NCBI RefSeq assembly: GCF_043575855.1
Contig: NZ_CP144375.1
Span: 1,054,001-1,118,000, forward strand
Reading direction: 5' to 3'
Source of the DNA: Kutzneria buriramensis
Lineage (GTDB): Bacteria; Actinomycetota; Actinomycetes; Mycobacteriales; Pseudonocardiaceae
Length of the DNA stretch: 64,000 nt
Below, in pieces: positions 1-7,784 of this stretch. A model generated the notes under the pieces. That model saw only the letters and a list, made by a program, of their open reading frames with translations. It was not told where the DNA came from and ran no database searches. Within the stretch, counting starts at the first letter, position 1; every line of letters starts with the position of its first letter. The position numbers and the translations under genes are program-made.

Positions 1-1
1 C

Positions 2-553
2 GAACGGCAGATGATGCGGCCGCTGATGACCGCCATCGCCGGCGAGGGCCTCGACTACTTCGGCTTCATCTACCTGGACTGCATGCTGGTCGGGGACCAG
101 CTGTACCTCATCGAGATCAACGCCCGGATGGGCGACCCCGAGGCCGAGGTGGTGCTGCCGCGCATCACCAGCGACTTCGGCGCCACCTGCACCGCCCTGC
201 TCGACGGCCGGGTGCAGCCGCTGACCATCAGCGACGAGCACTTCGTCGACGTCGCCGCCACCCAGGGCCCGACCCCCGGCTACCAGGGCTGGCCGTACGG
301 CACCGTCGGCCGCGGCTACCCCATCACCGGCCTCGACACCCTCACGCCCGAGACCTGCCGCGTCTTCTACGGCGCCGCCCGAACCCTGGCCGACGGCACC
401 CTCGCCACCGACGGCGGCAAATGCCTGCACTTCACCGGCCGCGGCGCCACCCGCGCCGAGGCGCGGGCCAACGCCTACCGCGGCATCGCCGGCGTGCACT
501 TCGCCGGCATCCGGTACCGCACCGACATCGCCGAGGCAATGCCCTGGGACTGA
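2..553 (+). CDS. purD: Phosphoribosylamine-glycine ligase (GARS), C-terminal part
   Basis: The reading frame is open to the left edge, so this is the 3' part of the gene (about 184 residues). The visible sequence is the end of the ATP-grasp domain, with the metal/ATP-binding stretch LIEINARMGDPEAE, followed by the small C-terminal domain (VDVAATQGPTPGYQG; GGKCLHFTGRG). PurD joins phosphoribosylamine and glycine using ATP in the second step of de novo purine synthesis, in the cytoplasm. The gene ends with TGA at 551-553. The next gene begins about 100 bp downstream on the same strand but looks unrelated. The ATP-grasp motif and the tail are typical, so the identification is solid; nothing can be said about the start or promoter. 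Confidence 0.9.
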   Translation, partial: ERQMMRPLMTAIAGEGLDYFGFIYLDCMLVGDQLYLIEINARMGDPEAEVVLPRITSDFGATCTALLDGRVQPLTISDEHFVDVAATQGPTPGYQGWPYGTVGRGYPITGLDTLTPETCRVFYGAARTLADGTLATDGGKCLHFTGRGATRAEARANAYRGIAGVHFAGIRYRTDIAEAMPWD

Positions 554-655
554 CCTTTCGTGCACACCCTCCGTGACAGACCGGTGACGGACTGCCCCCA
601 AAATCGTGGCATGCCGAGATATTCGGCAGCTATCGGTCAAGGATTGGGGGAAGGC

Positions 656-1129
656 ATGAAACGGGCGATTCGCGTGGTCGTCGCCGCGCTGGCGCTGCTG
701 CTGGTCGGCGGCGCCGTCGCGGAGGCGGCGCCGGCGACGCCGCAGGCGGTGCGGCACTTCGCCAACGTGCGGTTCCAGAAGTGCCTGGACGCCGACACCA
801 ACGGCGGCGGCAACGGCACGAGGGTCCAGCTCTGGGACTGCGGTCCCTGGAACCAGCAGGACTGGGACGTGCGGCCGGACGGCTCGCTGTACAACATGCG
901 GTTCCAGAAGTGCCTGGATGCTGACACCAACGGCGGCGGCAACGGCACGGCGGTCCAGCTGTGGGACTGCGGACCGTGGAACCAGCAGTGGTGGGTGCTC
1001 CGCAGCGACGGATCCATCTACAACCAGCGGTTCCAGAAGTGCCTCGACGCCGACACCAACGGCGGCGGCAACGGCACGAGGGTCCAGCTCTGGGACTGCG
1101 GTCCCTGGAACCAGCAGTGGTGGCAGTAG
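656..1129 (+). CDS. Secreted ricin B-type (RICIN/CBM13) lectin, three repeats
   Basis: A 157-residue protein. Residues 1-30 form a typical Sec signal peptide: KRAIR, a hydrophobic core VVVAALALLLVGG, then a probable cleavage site after AEA or AAP. The mature part is three almost identical copies of a 43-residue unit containing RFQKCLDADTNGGGNGT and LWDCGPWNQQ, each ending in a QxW-like motif (NQQDW, NQQWW, NQQWW). Three such units make one beta-trefoil, the ricin-B fold that binds sugars, so the product is probably a free-standing secreted lectin with no attached enzyme. The ATG at 656 is chosen because it follows GGGGGAAGG and begins the signal peptide; an in-frame start at 560 would add unlikely sequence. 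It converges with the next gene, leaving 3 bp between stops. Confidence 0.85.
   Translation: MKRAIRVVVAALALLLVGGAVAEAAPATPQAVRHFANVRFQKCLDADTNGGGNGTRVQLWDCGPWNQQDWDVRPDGSLYNMRFQKCLDADTNGGGNGTAVQLWDCGPWNQQWWVLRSDGSIYNQRFQKCLDADTNGGGNGTRVQLWDCGPWNQQWWQ
770..1126 (+). repeat. Three direct repeats of 129 bp inside the lectin gene
   Basis: The word CGGTTCCAGAAGTGCCT starts at 770, 899 and 1028, exactly 129 bp (43 codons) apart. The third copy is cut by the stop codon. Copies 1 and 3 are nearly identical at the DNA level, including synonymous positions, which suggests recent duplication or gene conversion rather than an ancient beta-trefoil. Confidence 0.95.
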
Positions 1130-1132
1130 CCG

Positions 1133-1897
1133 TCAGGGCTTAGGGGCGTAGCCGAGCAGCGCCTTCATCATCGACACGTCCACACCGGCGCCGCGCAGGG
1201 CAGCGATGATCTGCGCGGCGCGCCGGGTCTCCTGCTCGTCGGCCCGCCGGTACTTCGACCCGCTGAGCTGGAACTGGACGGCCGGAATGTCGTTACGGCG
1301 CAAGCGCACGTTGGTGTCGTCGTACCAGGCCCAGCAGTCGGCGCGGTTGGCGGCGGCGTCGACCGCGCCGATCCAGACGTACCGGACCCGCTGCGGATCG
1401 TCGTCCACCCACAACGTGTTCGGCGTGGCCGCGTTGGGCGGCGCGGCCGGGGCCGGCGGCTCGGCGGCCGCGGCGCGCCGGGACATGCGCTGCGACCGCT
1501 GCGGCTCGGGCGCCTGTTCGCGGCGCGGCATCCGCAGCGACGGCGTGCGCATCGCGCCGCTGGCCATCTCCGGCGGCGGGGCCGGCTGCCCGCCGACCAG
1601 ATAGGTGTCGAGGTCGGCGGCGGTGCGCAGCAGCGTGTCGTAGTCGACCTGCGAGCCGGCGGCCTGGATCCGCATGACGACCGCGCGGGCGAGGTCCACC
1701 GACGGGTGCAGCCGGGCCGCGCGGTCGAGGCTGTCGACGTCGTTGGCGGCGACGTCCAGCGCCTCGGCCAGGCGGCGGAACTCGTCGGCCGCGCGGAGCA
1801 CCGCCAGTTGCAGTGCTCGCCGGTACGAGTCCAGGTCGGCCCGGTTGTCGGCGGTCATTTGTGCACGAACTCCTTCCCACGCCTGGCCCCATTCCAT
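1133..1897 (-). CDS. Hypothetical protein, proline/alanine-rich centre
   Basis: A 254-residue cytoplasmic protein of unknown function. Residues 1-95 look helical (RADLDSYRRALQLAVLRAAD, then further helices). The middle, about 100-160, is rich in Pro, Arg and Ala and probably disordered. The C-terminal 90 residues contain a compact folded segment (TLWVDDDPQRVRYVWIGAVD, then NIPAVQF and SGSKYRRADEQE). No signal peptide or membrane segment is visible. The ATG at 1897 (MEWGQAWEGV) is preferred because sequence upstream in this frame is the out-of-frame shadow of the NlpC/P60 gene. The NlpC stop is 17 nt upstream on the same strand, so the two genes form one unit. Confidence 0.7.
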   Translation of the reverse strand: MEWGQAWEGVRAQMTADNRADLDSYRRALQLAVLRAADEFRRLAEALDVAANDVDSLDRAARLHPSVDLARAVVMRIQAAGSQVDYDTLLRTAADLDTYLVGGQPAPPPEMASGAMRTPSLRMPRREQAPEPQRSQRMSRRAAAAEPPAPAAPPNAATPNTLWVDDDPQRVRYVWIGAVDAAANRADCWAWYDDTNVRLRRNDIPAVQFQLSGSKYRRADEQETRRAAQIIAALRGAGVDVSMMKALLGYAPKP

Positions 1898-1914
1898 CAC
1901 AGGCCGGCGCGGGG

Positions 1915-2922
1915 TCAGTTCGTGACGAGCCGCCGGATGACCGTGATGGGGCCGATGGCGTCGATGGGGCTGATCTTGATCGGCTCGCCGAAGGTCGCCG
2001 CCTGCACGGCCTGGTTGTGGTCCACGGCCATCGCGACGTGCTGGACCGGCTGGTAGAAGTAGATGAGGTCGCCGGCCTTCACATCGGCCCGCGAGACCTG
2101 CTGGCCGACCAGCGCCTGGTCCGCGGCGACCCGCGGCAGCTCCACCCCGGCGGCGCGGTACGCCTGCTGCACCAGCCCCGAGCAGTCGTACGCGATCGGC
2201 CCGTTGCCGCCCCATTCGTACGGCTTGCCCAGCTGCGCGATGGCGAACCTCAGCGCCGCGCCGACCGTGCCCGGCGGCAGCATCACGTTCGGCGCGGTGG
2301 CGCCGCTCTGCATCAGGGAGACCTCGTCCGGCGGCAGCGCGTTCAGGGCCGCCCGCACCGCCGTCACCCGTTGGTCCAGGTCGGCTCGCTGCGCGCCGAC
2401 CTTGTTCTCGATCGCCGTTGCCGCCGCGGCCGCCTTGGACGCTGCCGCCTGCTCCTTCTCGGCCGCCTCTCGCGCCTGGGACGTCTGGGCCAGCGTCTGC
2501 GCCGTGGCCGCCTTCACGGCGTCATCGGCGTCGTGCGCGAATCCGGCGACGATCGACGCCGTGTTGATGTCGTCGGCACTGGCGCTGGTCAGCAGTGCGG
2601 AGACGCTGTTGGCGGGTGCGATCGCCTTGAGCAGGTCGGCTCGCTGCTTGCGGTCGGCCACCAACTGGTCGGCCTGCCGCACCGCCTGCTGCCACTTCGC
2701 GTCCGCCGCCCTGAAGGCCGCGTCCGCCGTCGCCGCCTGCTGCCGTAACGACTGGGCCTGCTCCTGCGCCTTGAGCAGCTGCTCGTTGACCTTCTCGGCC
2801 TGGTGGCTCAGATCGATGTAGCGGCCGATCAGCCCGGCCACCGTCGTCGGCGCGTTGTCGGCGTACGCGACACCCGCCGGCAACATCACCGCCACCAACA
2901 CCACAACGCCCAGCGCTCGCAT
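1915..2922 (-). CDS. Secreted NlpC/P60 peptidoglycan hydrolase (RipA-like)
   Basis: A 335-residue exported protein. A signal peptide spans residues 1-21 (MRALGVVVLVAVMLPAGVAYA). Residues 25-200 are a long Ala/Gln/Lys coiled coil, as in RipA/PcsB-type hydrolases, where it restrains or localises the enzyme. The C-terminal 110 residues are an NlpC/P60 domain with catalytic Cys247 (YDCSGLV) and His295 (QHVAMAV). Enzymes of this family cut the D-Glu/mDAP peptide bond of cell-wall stem peptides during division or growth. The gene is followed in the same direction by the small unknown gene at 1133-1897. A strong hairpin at 3037-3075 separates it from the aldehyde dehydrogenase upstream. Confidence 0.9.
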   Translation of the reverse strand: MRALGVVVLVAVMLPAGVAYADNAPTTVAGLIGRYIDLSHQAEKVNEQLLKAQEQAQSLRQQAATADAAFRAADAKWQQAVRQADQLVADRKQRADLLKAIAPANSVSALLTSASADDINTASIVAGFAHDADDAVKAATAQTLAQTSQAREAAEKEQAAASKAAAAATAIENKVGAQRADLDQRVTAVRAALNALPPDEVSLMQSGATAPNVMLPPGTVGAALRFAIAQLGKPYEWGGNGPIAYDCSGLVQQAYRAAGVELPRVAADQALVGQQVSRADVKAGDLIYFYQPVQHVAMAVDHNQAVQAATFGEPIKISPIDAIGPITVIRRLVTN

Positions 2923-3036
2923 GGTCCCCCCGCCGCCGACAATCCTCCGGGTTCGACCCTAGCGAATTCCGGGGCGCGGGCGGAGGCCCGCGAACACGGA
3001 CTCCGGGGCACCCCGGGCGGCCCCAATGGGCGGCCC

Positions 3037-3075
3037 GTGTCGGGCCGGCGGCGTTCCGGGCCGCCGGCCCGACAC
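3037..3075. terminator. 16-bp perfect hairpin downstream of the aldehyde dehydrogenase
   Basis: GTGTCGGGCCGGCGGC (3037-3052) pairs perfectly with 3060-3075 across a 7-nt loop. It lies about 95 bp after the stop of the leftward aldehyde dehydrogenase gene and before the NlpC/P60 start. There is no U-run, as is usual for actinobacterial terminators. Two weaker GC hairpins lie nearby (2978-3030). The rest of the 2923-3168 gap shows no gene. Confidence 0.65.
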
Positions 3076-3168
3076 CCCCTCCCCCAACTGTCGCCGGGAC
3101 GGGGTCCCGACCGGACAACCCTCGCGCACCCCGTTCAGATCCGGATCAGACGGGGTTCGGACCGCTGG

Positions 3169-4482
3169 TCAGAGCGGCTTGTCCAGCACCGCCTTGAGGT
3201 GGCTGAACGTGTCGATGGAGTACTTCCCGTGGTAGCGGCCCATGCCGCTCTCCCCCACCCCTCCGAACGGCAGATCCGGCGCGGTCAGGTGCACCACTGG
3301 CAGACCGAAGCCGACGGCGCCGGACGACGTCTCGTCGAGGATGCGCCGCTTGGACTGGTCCGACTCGGTGAAGGCGTACAGCGCCAGCGGCTTGTCCCGG
3401 GCGGTGACGAAGGCGATGGCGGCGTCAAGGTCGGGCACGGCGATCACCGGCAGGATCGGCCCGAAGATCTCCTCGGCCATCACCGGCGCGTCCGGCTGGA
3501 CGTCAGCAAGCACGGTGGGCGCGATGTACTTGGCGTCCCGGTCGGTCTGGCCGCCGGTCACCACCCGCCCGCCGGCGAGCAGCCCGCTGAGCCGGTCGAA
3601 GTGCCGGTGGTTGATGATCCGCCCGTACGCCGGGCTGTCGGCGGGGTCGTCGCCGAACTTGGCGTGCAGCGCCTCGGCCAGCAGCGGTTCGAGCTTCGCG
3701 GCGGTGTCGCCGACCGCGAGCACGTAGTCCGGCGCGACGCAGGTCTGGCCGGCGTTGAGGAACTTGCCGTTGACGATGCGCTCCGCGACGACGGCCAGGT
3801 CGACGTCCGAGTCGACGATCACAGGGCTCTTCCCGCCGAGTTCGAGCGTCACCGGCGTGAGGTGCTTGGCCGCGGCGGTCATCACGATCCGGCCGACGAC
3901 CCCGTTGCCGGTGTAGAAGATGTGGTCGAACCGCTGCTCCAGCAACGCGGTGGTCTCGGGGATCGCGCCCTCGACGACGGCGACGCCGTCCGGGTCGAGG
4001 TACCGCGGCACGAACCGGGCGATCGCGGCGGCCGTCTCCGGGGCCAGCTCGCTCGGCTTGAGCACGACGCCATTGCCGGCGGCGAGCGCCCCGACCAGCG
4101 GCGCGAGCACCAGTTGCAGCGGGTAGTTCCACGGCCCGATGACCAGGACCAGCCCGAGCGGTTCCCGCACGACCGAGCCGCGCCCGGGCAGCAGCTTGTC
4201 CGGCAGCGGCGCGTCCTCCGGCGCGATCCAGGACTCCAGGTGCGCCAGGGTGTGGTCGACCTCGTTGCAGACGAAGTCGAGCTCGGTGCGCCGGGCCTCG
4301 GCCGCGTTCTTGCGGAGGTCGGCGTGCAGCGCGTCGAGGAACGCGCTTTCCTGCTCCCGCAACATGGTCCGCAGCGCGACGAGCTGCTCGCGCCGCCACG
4401 CCGACGGCTTGGTCCGGCCGTCACGGAACGCGGCGCGCAGCCGGTCGACGACGGCGGGGATCTCCGTGATCGGGTCGGTCAT
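3169..4482 (-). CDS. NAD(P)-dependent aldehyde dehydrogenase, class 3-like
   Basis: A 437-residue aldehyde dehydrogenase, short like class 3/fatty aldehyde dehydrogenases (usually 450-490 residues). The general base Glu lies in LELGGKSP near residue 214 and the nucleophile is Cys248 in NAGQTCVAPDY. The cofactor region PWNYPLQL and the C-terminal motif EEIFGPILPV are also present. It would oxidise an aldehyde to a carboxylate; the substrate cannot be told. It is divergent from the PadR regulator, with 58 bp between starts. That gap contains the short dyad CTAAC (4492-4496) / GTTAG (4535-4539), so PadR control of this gene is possible. Confidence 0.9.
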   Translation of the reverse strand: MTDPITEIPAVVDRLRAAFRDGRTKPSAWRREQLVALRTMLREQESAFLDALHADLRKNAAEARRTELDFVCNEVDHTLAHLESWIAPEDAPLPDKLLPGRGSVVREPLGLVLVIGPWNYPLQLVLAPLVGALAAGNGVVLKPSELAPETAAAIARFVPRYLDPDGVAVVEGAIPETTALLEQRFDHIFYTGNGVVGRIVMTAAAKHLTPVTLELGGKSPVIVDSDVDLAVVAERIVNGKFLNAGQTCVAPDYVLAVGDTAAKLEPLLAEALHAKFGDDPADSPAYGRIINHRHFDRLSGLLAGGRVVTGGQTDRDAKYIAPTVLADVQPDAPVMAEEIFGPILPVIAVPDLDAAIAFVTARDKPLALYAFTESDQSKRRILDETSSGAVGFGLPVVHLTAPDLPFGGVGESGMGRYHGKYSIDTFSHLKAVLDKPL

Positions 4483-4540
4483 TCGCCGAGCCTAACTCAC
4501 CTGTTCGGCCCACATCGGGCGACGGCCGCCATAGGTTAGC

Positions 4541-5068
4541 GTGACATATGTGTGGGTGGAGATCGTGATGCTGGCCAACCTCGCCCGACAGCCGGCCCAC
4601 GGCTACGAACTCCGCCACCGCGTCGAGCAGGACCTGGGGACGGCGCTGTCCAACAACTCCCTGTACCCGACGCTGCGGCGGTTCACCGAGGCCGGCGCGG
4701 TGACGCGTTCGGCGCAGCCGCAACGCGGCCGGCCGACCCGGCACGTGTACGAGATCACCCCGGTCGGCGTCGAGATGCTGCACGACATGCTGGCCGAGCT
4801 GCCCGACGAGCTGGCGTCCGACGACGCCGAGTTCATGGCCCGGCTGGCCCACTTCGACCGGCTCACCCCGGCCGAGCGGGCCGCGATCCTCGACGCCCGC
4901 TGCCGCGCGCTGCTGTGCCGTCGGGGCCGCCTCCAGGAGCTGCTCACCACGGTCGAGCCGGCGAGCTGGGCGCGGATCGTGCTGGACGAGGCACTGGCCC
5001 GCTCACACGCCGAGGAAAGGTGGATCGCCACCCTGCGCTCCCGCGCCGCTTTACCACTGGAGGACTGA
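4541..5068 (+). CDS. PadR-family transcriptional regulator
   Basis: A 175-residue regulator. Residues 5-85 form the PadR winged helix (VMLANLARQPAHGYELRHRV; NSLYPTLRRFTEAGAV; GRPTRHVYEITPVG) and the C-terminal part (90-175) is the helical dimerisation arm. PadR proteins repress nearby genes and release DNA on binding small, often phenolic or antibiotic-like, ligands. The GTG at 4541 is used; an ATG at 4568 would remove nine residues. Its stop overlaps the P450 start by one base (TGATG), so regulator and P450 are translationally coupled. The aldehyde dehydrogenase is divergent. Confidence 0.88.
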   Translation: MTYVWVEIVMLANLARQPAHGYELRHRVEQDLGTALSNNSLYPTLRRFTEAGAVTRSAQPQRGRPTRHVYEITPVGVEMLHDMLAELPDELASDDAEFMARLAHFDRLTPAERAAILDARCRALLCRRGRLQELLTTVEPASWARIVLDEALARSHAEERWIATLRSRAALPLED

Positions 5069-6282
5069 TGACCAGCACCGACTCCCGGCCGCGCCTACCG
5101 TTCGGCCGGCCCACCGTGATGGACATAGCGCCGCTGTACGCGGTGCTGCACCGGGAGACCGCGCCCGTCGAGGTGCTCACGCCGGCCGGCGACCCGGCCT
5201 GGCTGATCACCCGCTTCGAGCAGGCCCGCCAGCTGTTCGCCGACCCGCGCCTGGGCCGCTCGCACCCCGCGCCGGAGCAGGCGTCCCGGGTCACCGACGC
5301 GGCCATCATCAGCGGCCCGACCGGCGAGTTCGAGACCGAGAAGGCCACCCACGACCGGATGCGGGCGCTGCTGGTGCCGGCGTTCTCGGCCGGCCGGATG
5401 CGCCGGCTCAGCGGCCACGTCCAGGAGCTGGTCGACGCCCGGATCGACGAGCTGATCGCCACCCACGACGCCGCCCCCGACCAGCCGGTCGACCTGCACG
5501 CGCTGCTGTCGTTCCCGCTGCCCGTGCTGGTGATCTGCGAGCTGCTCGGCGTCCCGTACGAGGACCGCGAGTACTTCCACGACGTGTCGACCCGGCTCGG
5601 CCGGATGGACATCGGCGACAAGGCGCAGGAGGCGTTGGACGACCTGCAGGCCTACATCCGCCGGCTGGCCGAGGTGAAGCGCGCCGACCCGCAGGCGGAC
5701 GTGCTCAGCGACCTGGTCAAGGCCCAGGCCGACGACCCCGACTTCGACGACGACGAGTTGGCCCGGCTCGGCGCCGGCCTGCTGTTCGCCGGGCACGAGA
5801 CCACCATGACCCGCATCGACATGGGCGTGGTGTTCCTGCTGTCCGACCTGGCGCGCCGGGACCGCTTCGCCGCGGACCCCGACGGCCAGGCGCAGGCCAC
5901 GGTGGAGGAAGTGCTGCGCATGACCTCGTCCGGCGACCTGGGACTGCTCCGCTACGCCCATGAGGACGTCGAGGTCGAGGGCGTGACGATCAAGCGCGGC
6001 GACGCCGTGCTGCTGGCCTCCGGCGCGGCCAACCGGGACCCGTCGGTGTTCACCGACCCCGGGGAGTTCGATCCCACCCGCAGCCCCAACATCCACCTCG
6101 CGTTCGGGCACGGCATCCACTTCTGCATCGGGGCCGCCCTGGCCCGCACCGAGCTGCGGATCGCCCTGTCGACGCTGTTCCGCCGGGTGCCGGGGCTGCG
6201 GCTGGCGGTGGAACCGTCCGAACTGGACATCCGCAAGGGGTCCATCGCCGGCGGCCTGGTGTCGCTGCCGGTGACGTGGTGA
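5068..6282 (+). CDS. Cytochrome P450 (bacterial class I, CYP107/105-like)
   Basis: A 404-residue soluble monooxygenase. The I-helix oxygen-binding motif AGHETT starts at residue 241, the ExxR motif is EVLR at 281-284, and the haem loop FGHGIHFCIG places the iron ligand at Cys353. The length and lack of a membrane anchor are typical of actinobacterial P450s that use separate ferredoxin and reductase partners; none is encoded here. The ATG at 5068 shares one base with the PadR stop. Probable roles are oxidative tailoring of a small molecule or xenobiotic oxidation. The alpha-oxoamine synthase begins 206 bp downstream, beyond a hairpin, so the two may or may not be co-transcribed. Confidence 0.92.
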   Translation: MTSTDSRPRLPFGRPTVMDIAPLYAVLHRETAPVEVLTPAGDPAWLITRFEQARQLFADPRLGRSHPAPEQASRVTDAAIISGPTGEFETEKATHDRMRALLVPAFSAGRMRRLSGHVQELVDARIDELIATHDAAPDQPVDLHALLSFPLPVLVICELLGVPYEDREYFHDVSTRLGRMDIGDKAQEALDDLQAYIRRLAEVKRADPQADVLSDLVKAQADDPDFDDDELARLGAGLLFAGHETTMTRIDMGVVFLLSDLARRDRFAADPDGQAQATVEEVLRMTSSGDLGLLRYAHEDVEVEGVTIKRGDAVLLASGAANRDPSVFTDPGEFDPTRSPNIHLAFGHGIHFCIGAALARTELRIALSTLFRRVPGLRLAVEPSELDIRKGSIAGGLVSLPVTW

Positions 6283-6343
6283 TCATCGCCGGCGGTCCGT
6301 CCACGCCCGCCGGCGACGTGATCCGCTAGTCCCCCACTGCACA

Positions 6344-6384
6344 TGAGTGGCTCACTGGGCGCCGGACGCGGAGTGAGCCACTCA
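6344..6384. promoter_or_regulatory. 13-bp perfect inverted repeat between P450 and oxoamine synthase
   Basis: TGAGTGGCTCACT (6344-6356) is repeated inverted at 6372-6384 with a 15-nt spacer. It lies 62 bp after the P450 stop and about 100 bp before the next start. It may be a terminator for the P450 unit or an operator for the synthase gene. The lower GC content than typical terminator stems here, and each arm itself being nearly palindromic (GAGTGGCTCAC), favour a protein-binding site. The rest of the 206-bp gap shows no gene. Confidence 0.6.
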
Positions 6385-6488
6385 CGCGCGCGGATCTCCT
6401 CGCACTCCCAGACATCTGGGGGCACATTCCCATGGCGACCGGGAACGCCGCCTGTCGATAATCGGGGCCGCACCCGAGGGGGATTCGC

Positions 6489-7781
6489 ATGACCCGCACC
6501 GATCCGTTCACGCTGTTCGAGCCGGCGCTGCTCAAGGCCCAACCGCTCGGGCTGATCCAGGCGCACGCCGAGGACGAGCGGCTGGACGGCCGGACCGTGA
6601 CGGTCGACGGCCGGCGGCTGGTGAACTTCGGCTCGTGCGGGTACCTGGGGCTGGAGACGCATCCCGCGCTCACCGGGGCCGTCATCGACGCCGTCCGGCG
6701 CTACGGCACGCAGTTCTCCTCGACCAGGGCGTACCTGTCCGCCCCCGACTACCGGCAGGCGGAGCGCCTGTTGAGCGAGATGCTCGGGCGGCCGACGGCG
6801 ATCGCCGCCAACACCAGCATGGCGAACATGTCCGTGATCACGACGCTGATCAAGGACGGGGACGTGATGCTGGTGGACGCGCAGGCGCATCGCAGCGTGC
6901 AGGCCGCGGCGACGATCGTCCGCGCGCAGGGCACGCCGACCGAGGTGATCCCGCACGGCAACCTGGAAGTGTTGGAGCGCAAGGTCATCGAGCACGCGGG
7001 CCGGCGGGTCTGGTTCCTCGGCGACGGCCTGTACAGCATGTTCGGGGACATCGCGCCGCTGCGCGAACTCGCGGCCCTCGTGGAACGTCACGACCACCTG
7101 TGGATGGTCATCGACGACGCGCATTCCGTGTCCTGGACGGGTCGTCACGGTCGCGGCCACGCGCTGGAGCGGATGAGCCCCGCCGCCCTGGCCCGCACGG
7201 TCGTCACCGGCTCGCTGAACAAGTCCTTCGGCGCGGCCGGCGGGGTCATGACGTTCCCGACGGAGGCATTGCGGCACGAGGTGCGCACGATCGGCTGGCC
7301 GATGATGTTCTCCGGCCCGCTCCAGCCGCCGATGCTGGCCGCCGTCGTCGCCTCCACGCGCCTGCACCTCGACGACGAGATCCGCGACCGCCAGCGCCGG
7401 ATCGTCGGCAAGATCGAGCTGTTCAACGCCGAGGCCGCCCGGCAGGGCATTCCCCTGGTGGACGCCGGCATCACGCCGATCCGTTACGTGGCGGCGGGGA
7501 ACACCGACTCGACGATCGACCTCGCCAGCCGGTTGCAGAAGGTCGGCTACTTCACCAACACCGCGATCCACCCGGCGGTGCCGCTCAACCGCGCCGGCAT
7601 CCGCATCGCGCTGACCCTGCACCAGACCGACGAGGACATCGTGGGACTGGTCGAGGCGCTGGCCGCGAACCTGCCGCTGTCGCTGGCGGACAACGGTTTC
7701 TCCTCGGAACGGCTGCTGCGCGCGTTCCACCGGCAGTTCGCCGGGCGGGAGATCACCCTCCGCGAGGTCGGCGCGTGGTGA
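6489..7781 (+). CDS. PLP-dependent alpha-oxoamine synthase (KAPA/ALA/SPT family)
   Basis: A 430-residue fold-type I PLP enzyme. LVNFGSCGYLGLETHP, the aspartate motif DDAHSVSWTGRHGRG and the PLP lysine Lys245 in GSLNKSFGAAGG identify the alpha-oxoamine synthase family. These enzymes condense an acyl-CoA or acyl-carrier thioester with an amino acid, with loss of CO2. Usual members are 385-400 residues; this one has a C-terminal extension of about 35 residues. No biotin, haem or sphingolipid genes accompany it, so a role in a small specialised product is more likely than primary metabolism. It starts at ATG 6489 after GAGGGGG. It converges with the PucR gene, with 3 bp between stops. Confidence 0.85.
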   Translation: MTRTDPFTLFEPALLKAQPLGLIQAHAEDERLDGRTVTVDGRRLVNFGSCGYLGLETHPALTGAVIDAVRRYGTQFSSTRAYLSAPDYRQAERLLSEMLGRPTAIAANTSMANMSVITTLIKDGDVMLVDAQAHRSVQAAATIVRAQGTPTEVIPHGNLEVLERKVIEHAGRRVWFLGDGLYSMFGDIAPLRELAALVERHDHLWMVIDDAHSVSWTGRHGRGHALERMSPAALARTVVTGSLNKSFGAAGGVMTFPTEALRHEVRTIGWPMMFSGPLQPPMLAAVVASTRLHLDDEIRDRQRRIVGKIELFNAEAARQGIPLVDAGITPIRYVAAGNTDSTIDLASRLQKVGYFTNTAIHPAVPLNRAGIRIALTLHQTDEDIVGLVEALAANLPLSLADNGFSSERLLRAFHRQFAGREITLREVGAW

Positions 7782-7784
7782 GGG

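Noticed and set aside
2803..4539. Long rightward open frame of 578 codons opposite the aldehyde dehydrogenase
   Set aside because: It is the antisense shadow of a well-supported gene; Arg/Asp/Gly/Val-rich composition without domain structure, as expected in GC-rich DNA.
4544..4551. ACATATGT palindrome at the start of the PadR gene as a PadR operator
   Set aside because: Only 8 bp, inside the first codons, and without the spaced ATGT-N8-ACAT arrangement typical of PadR sites.
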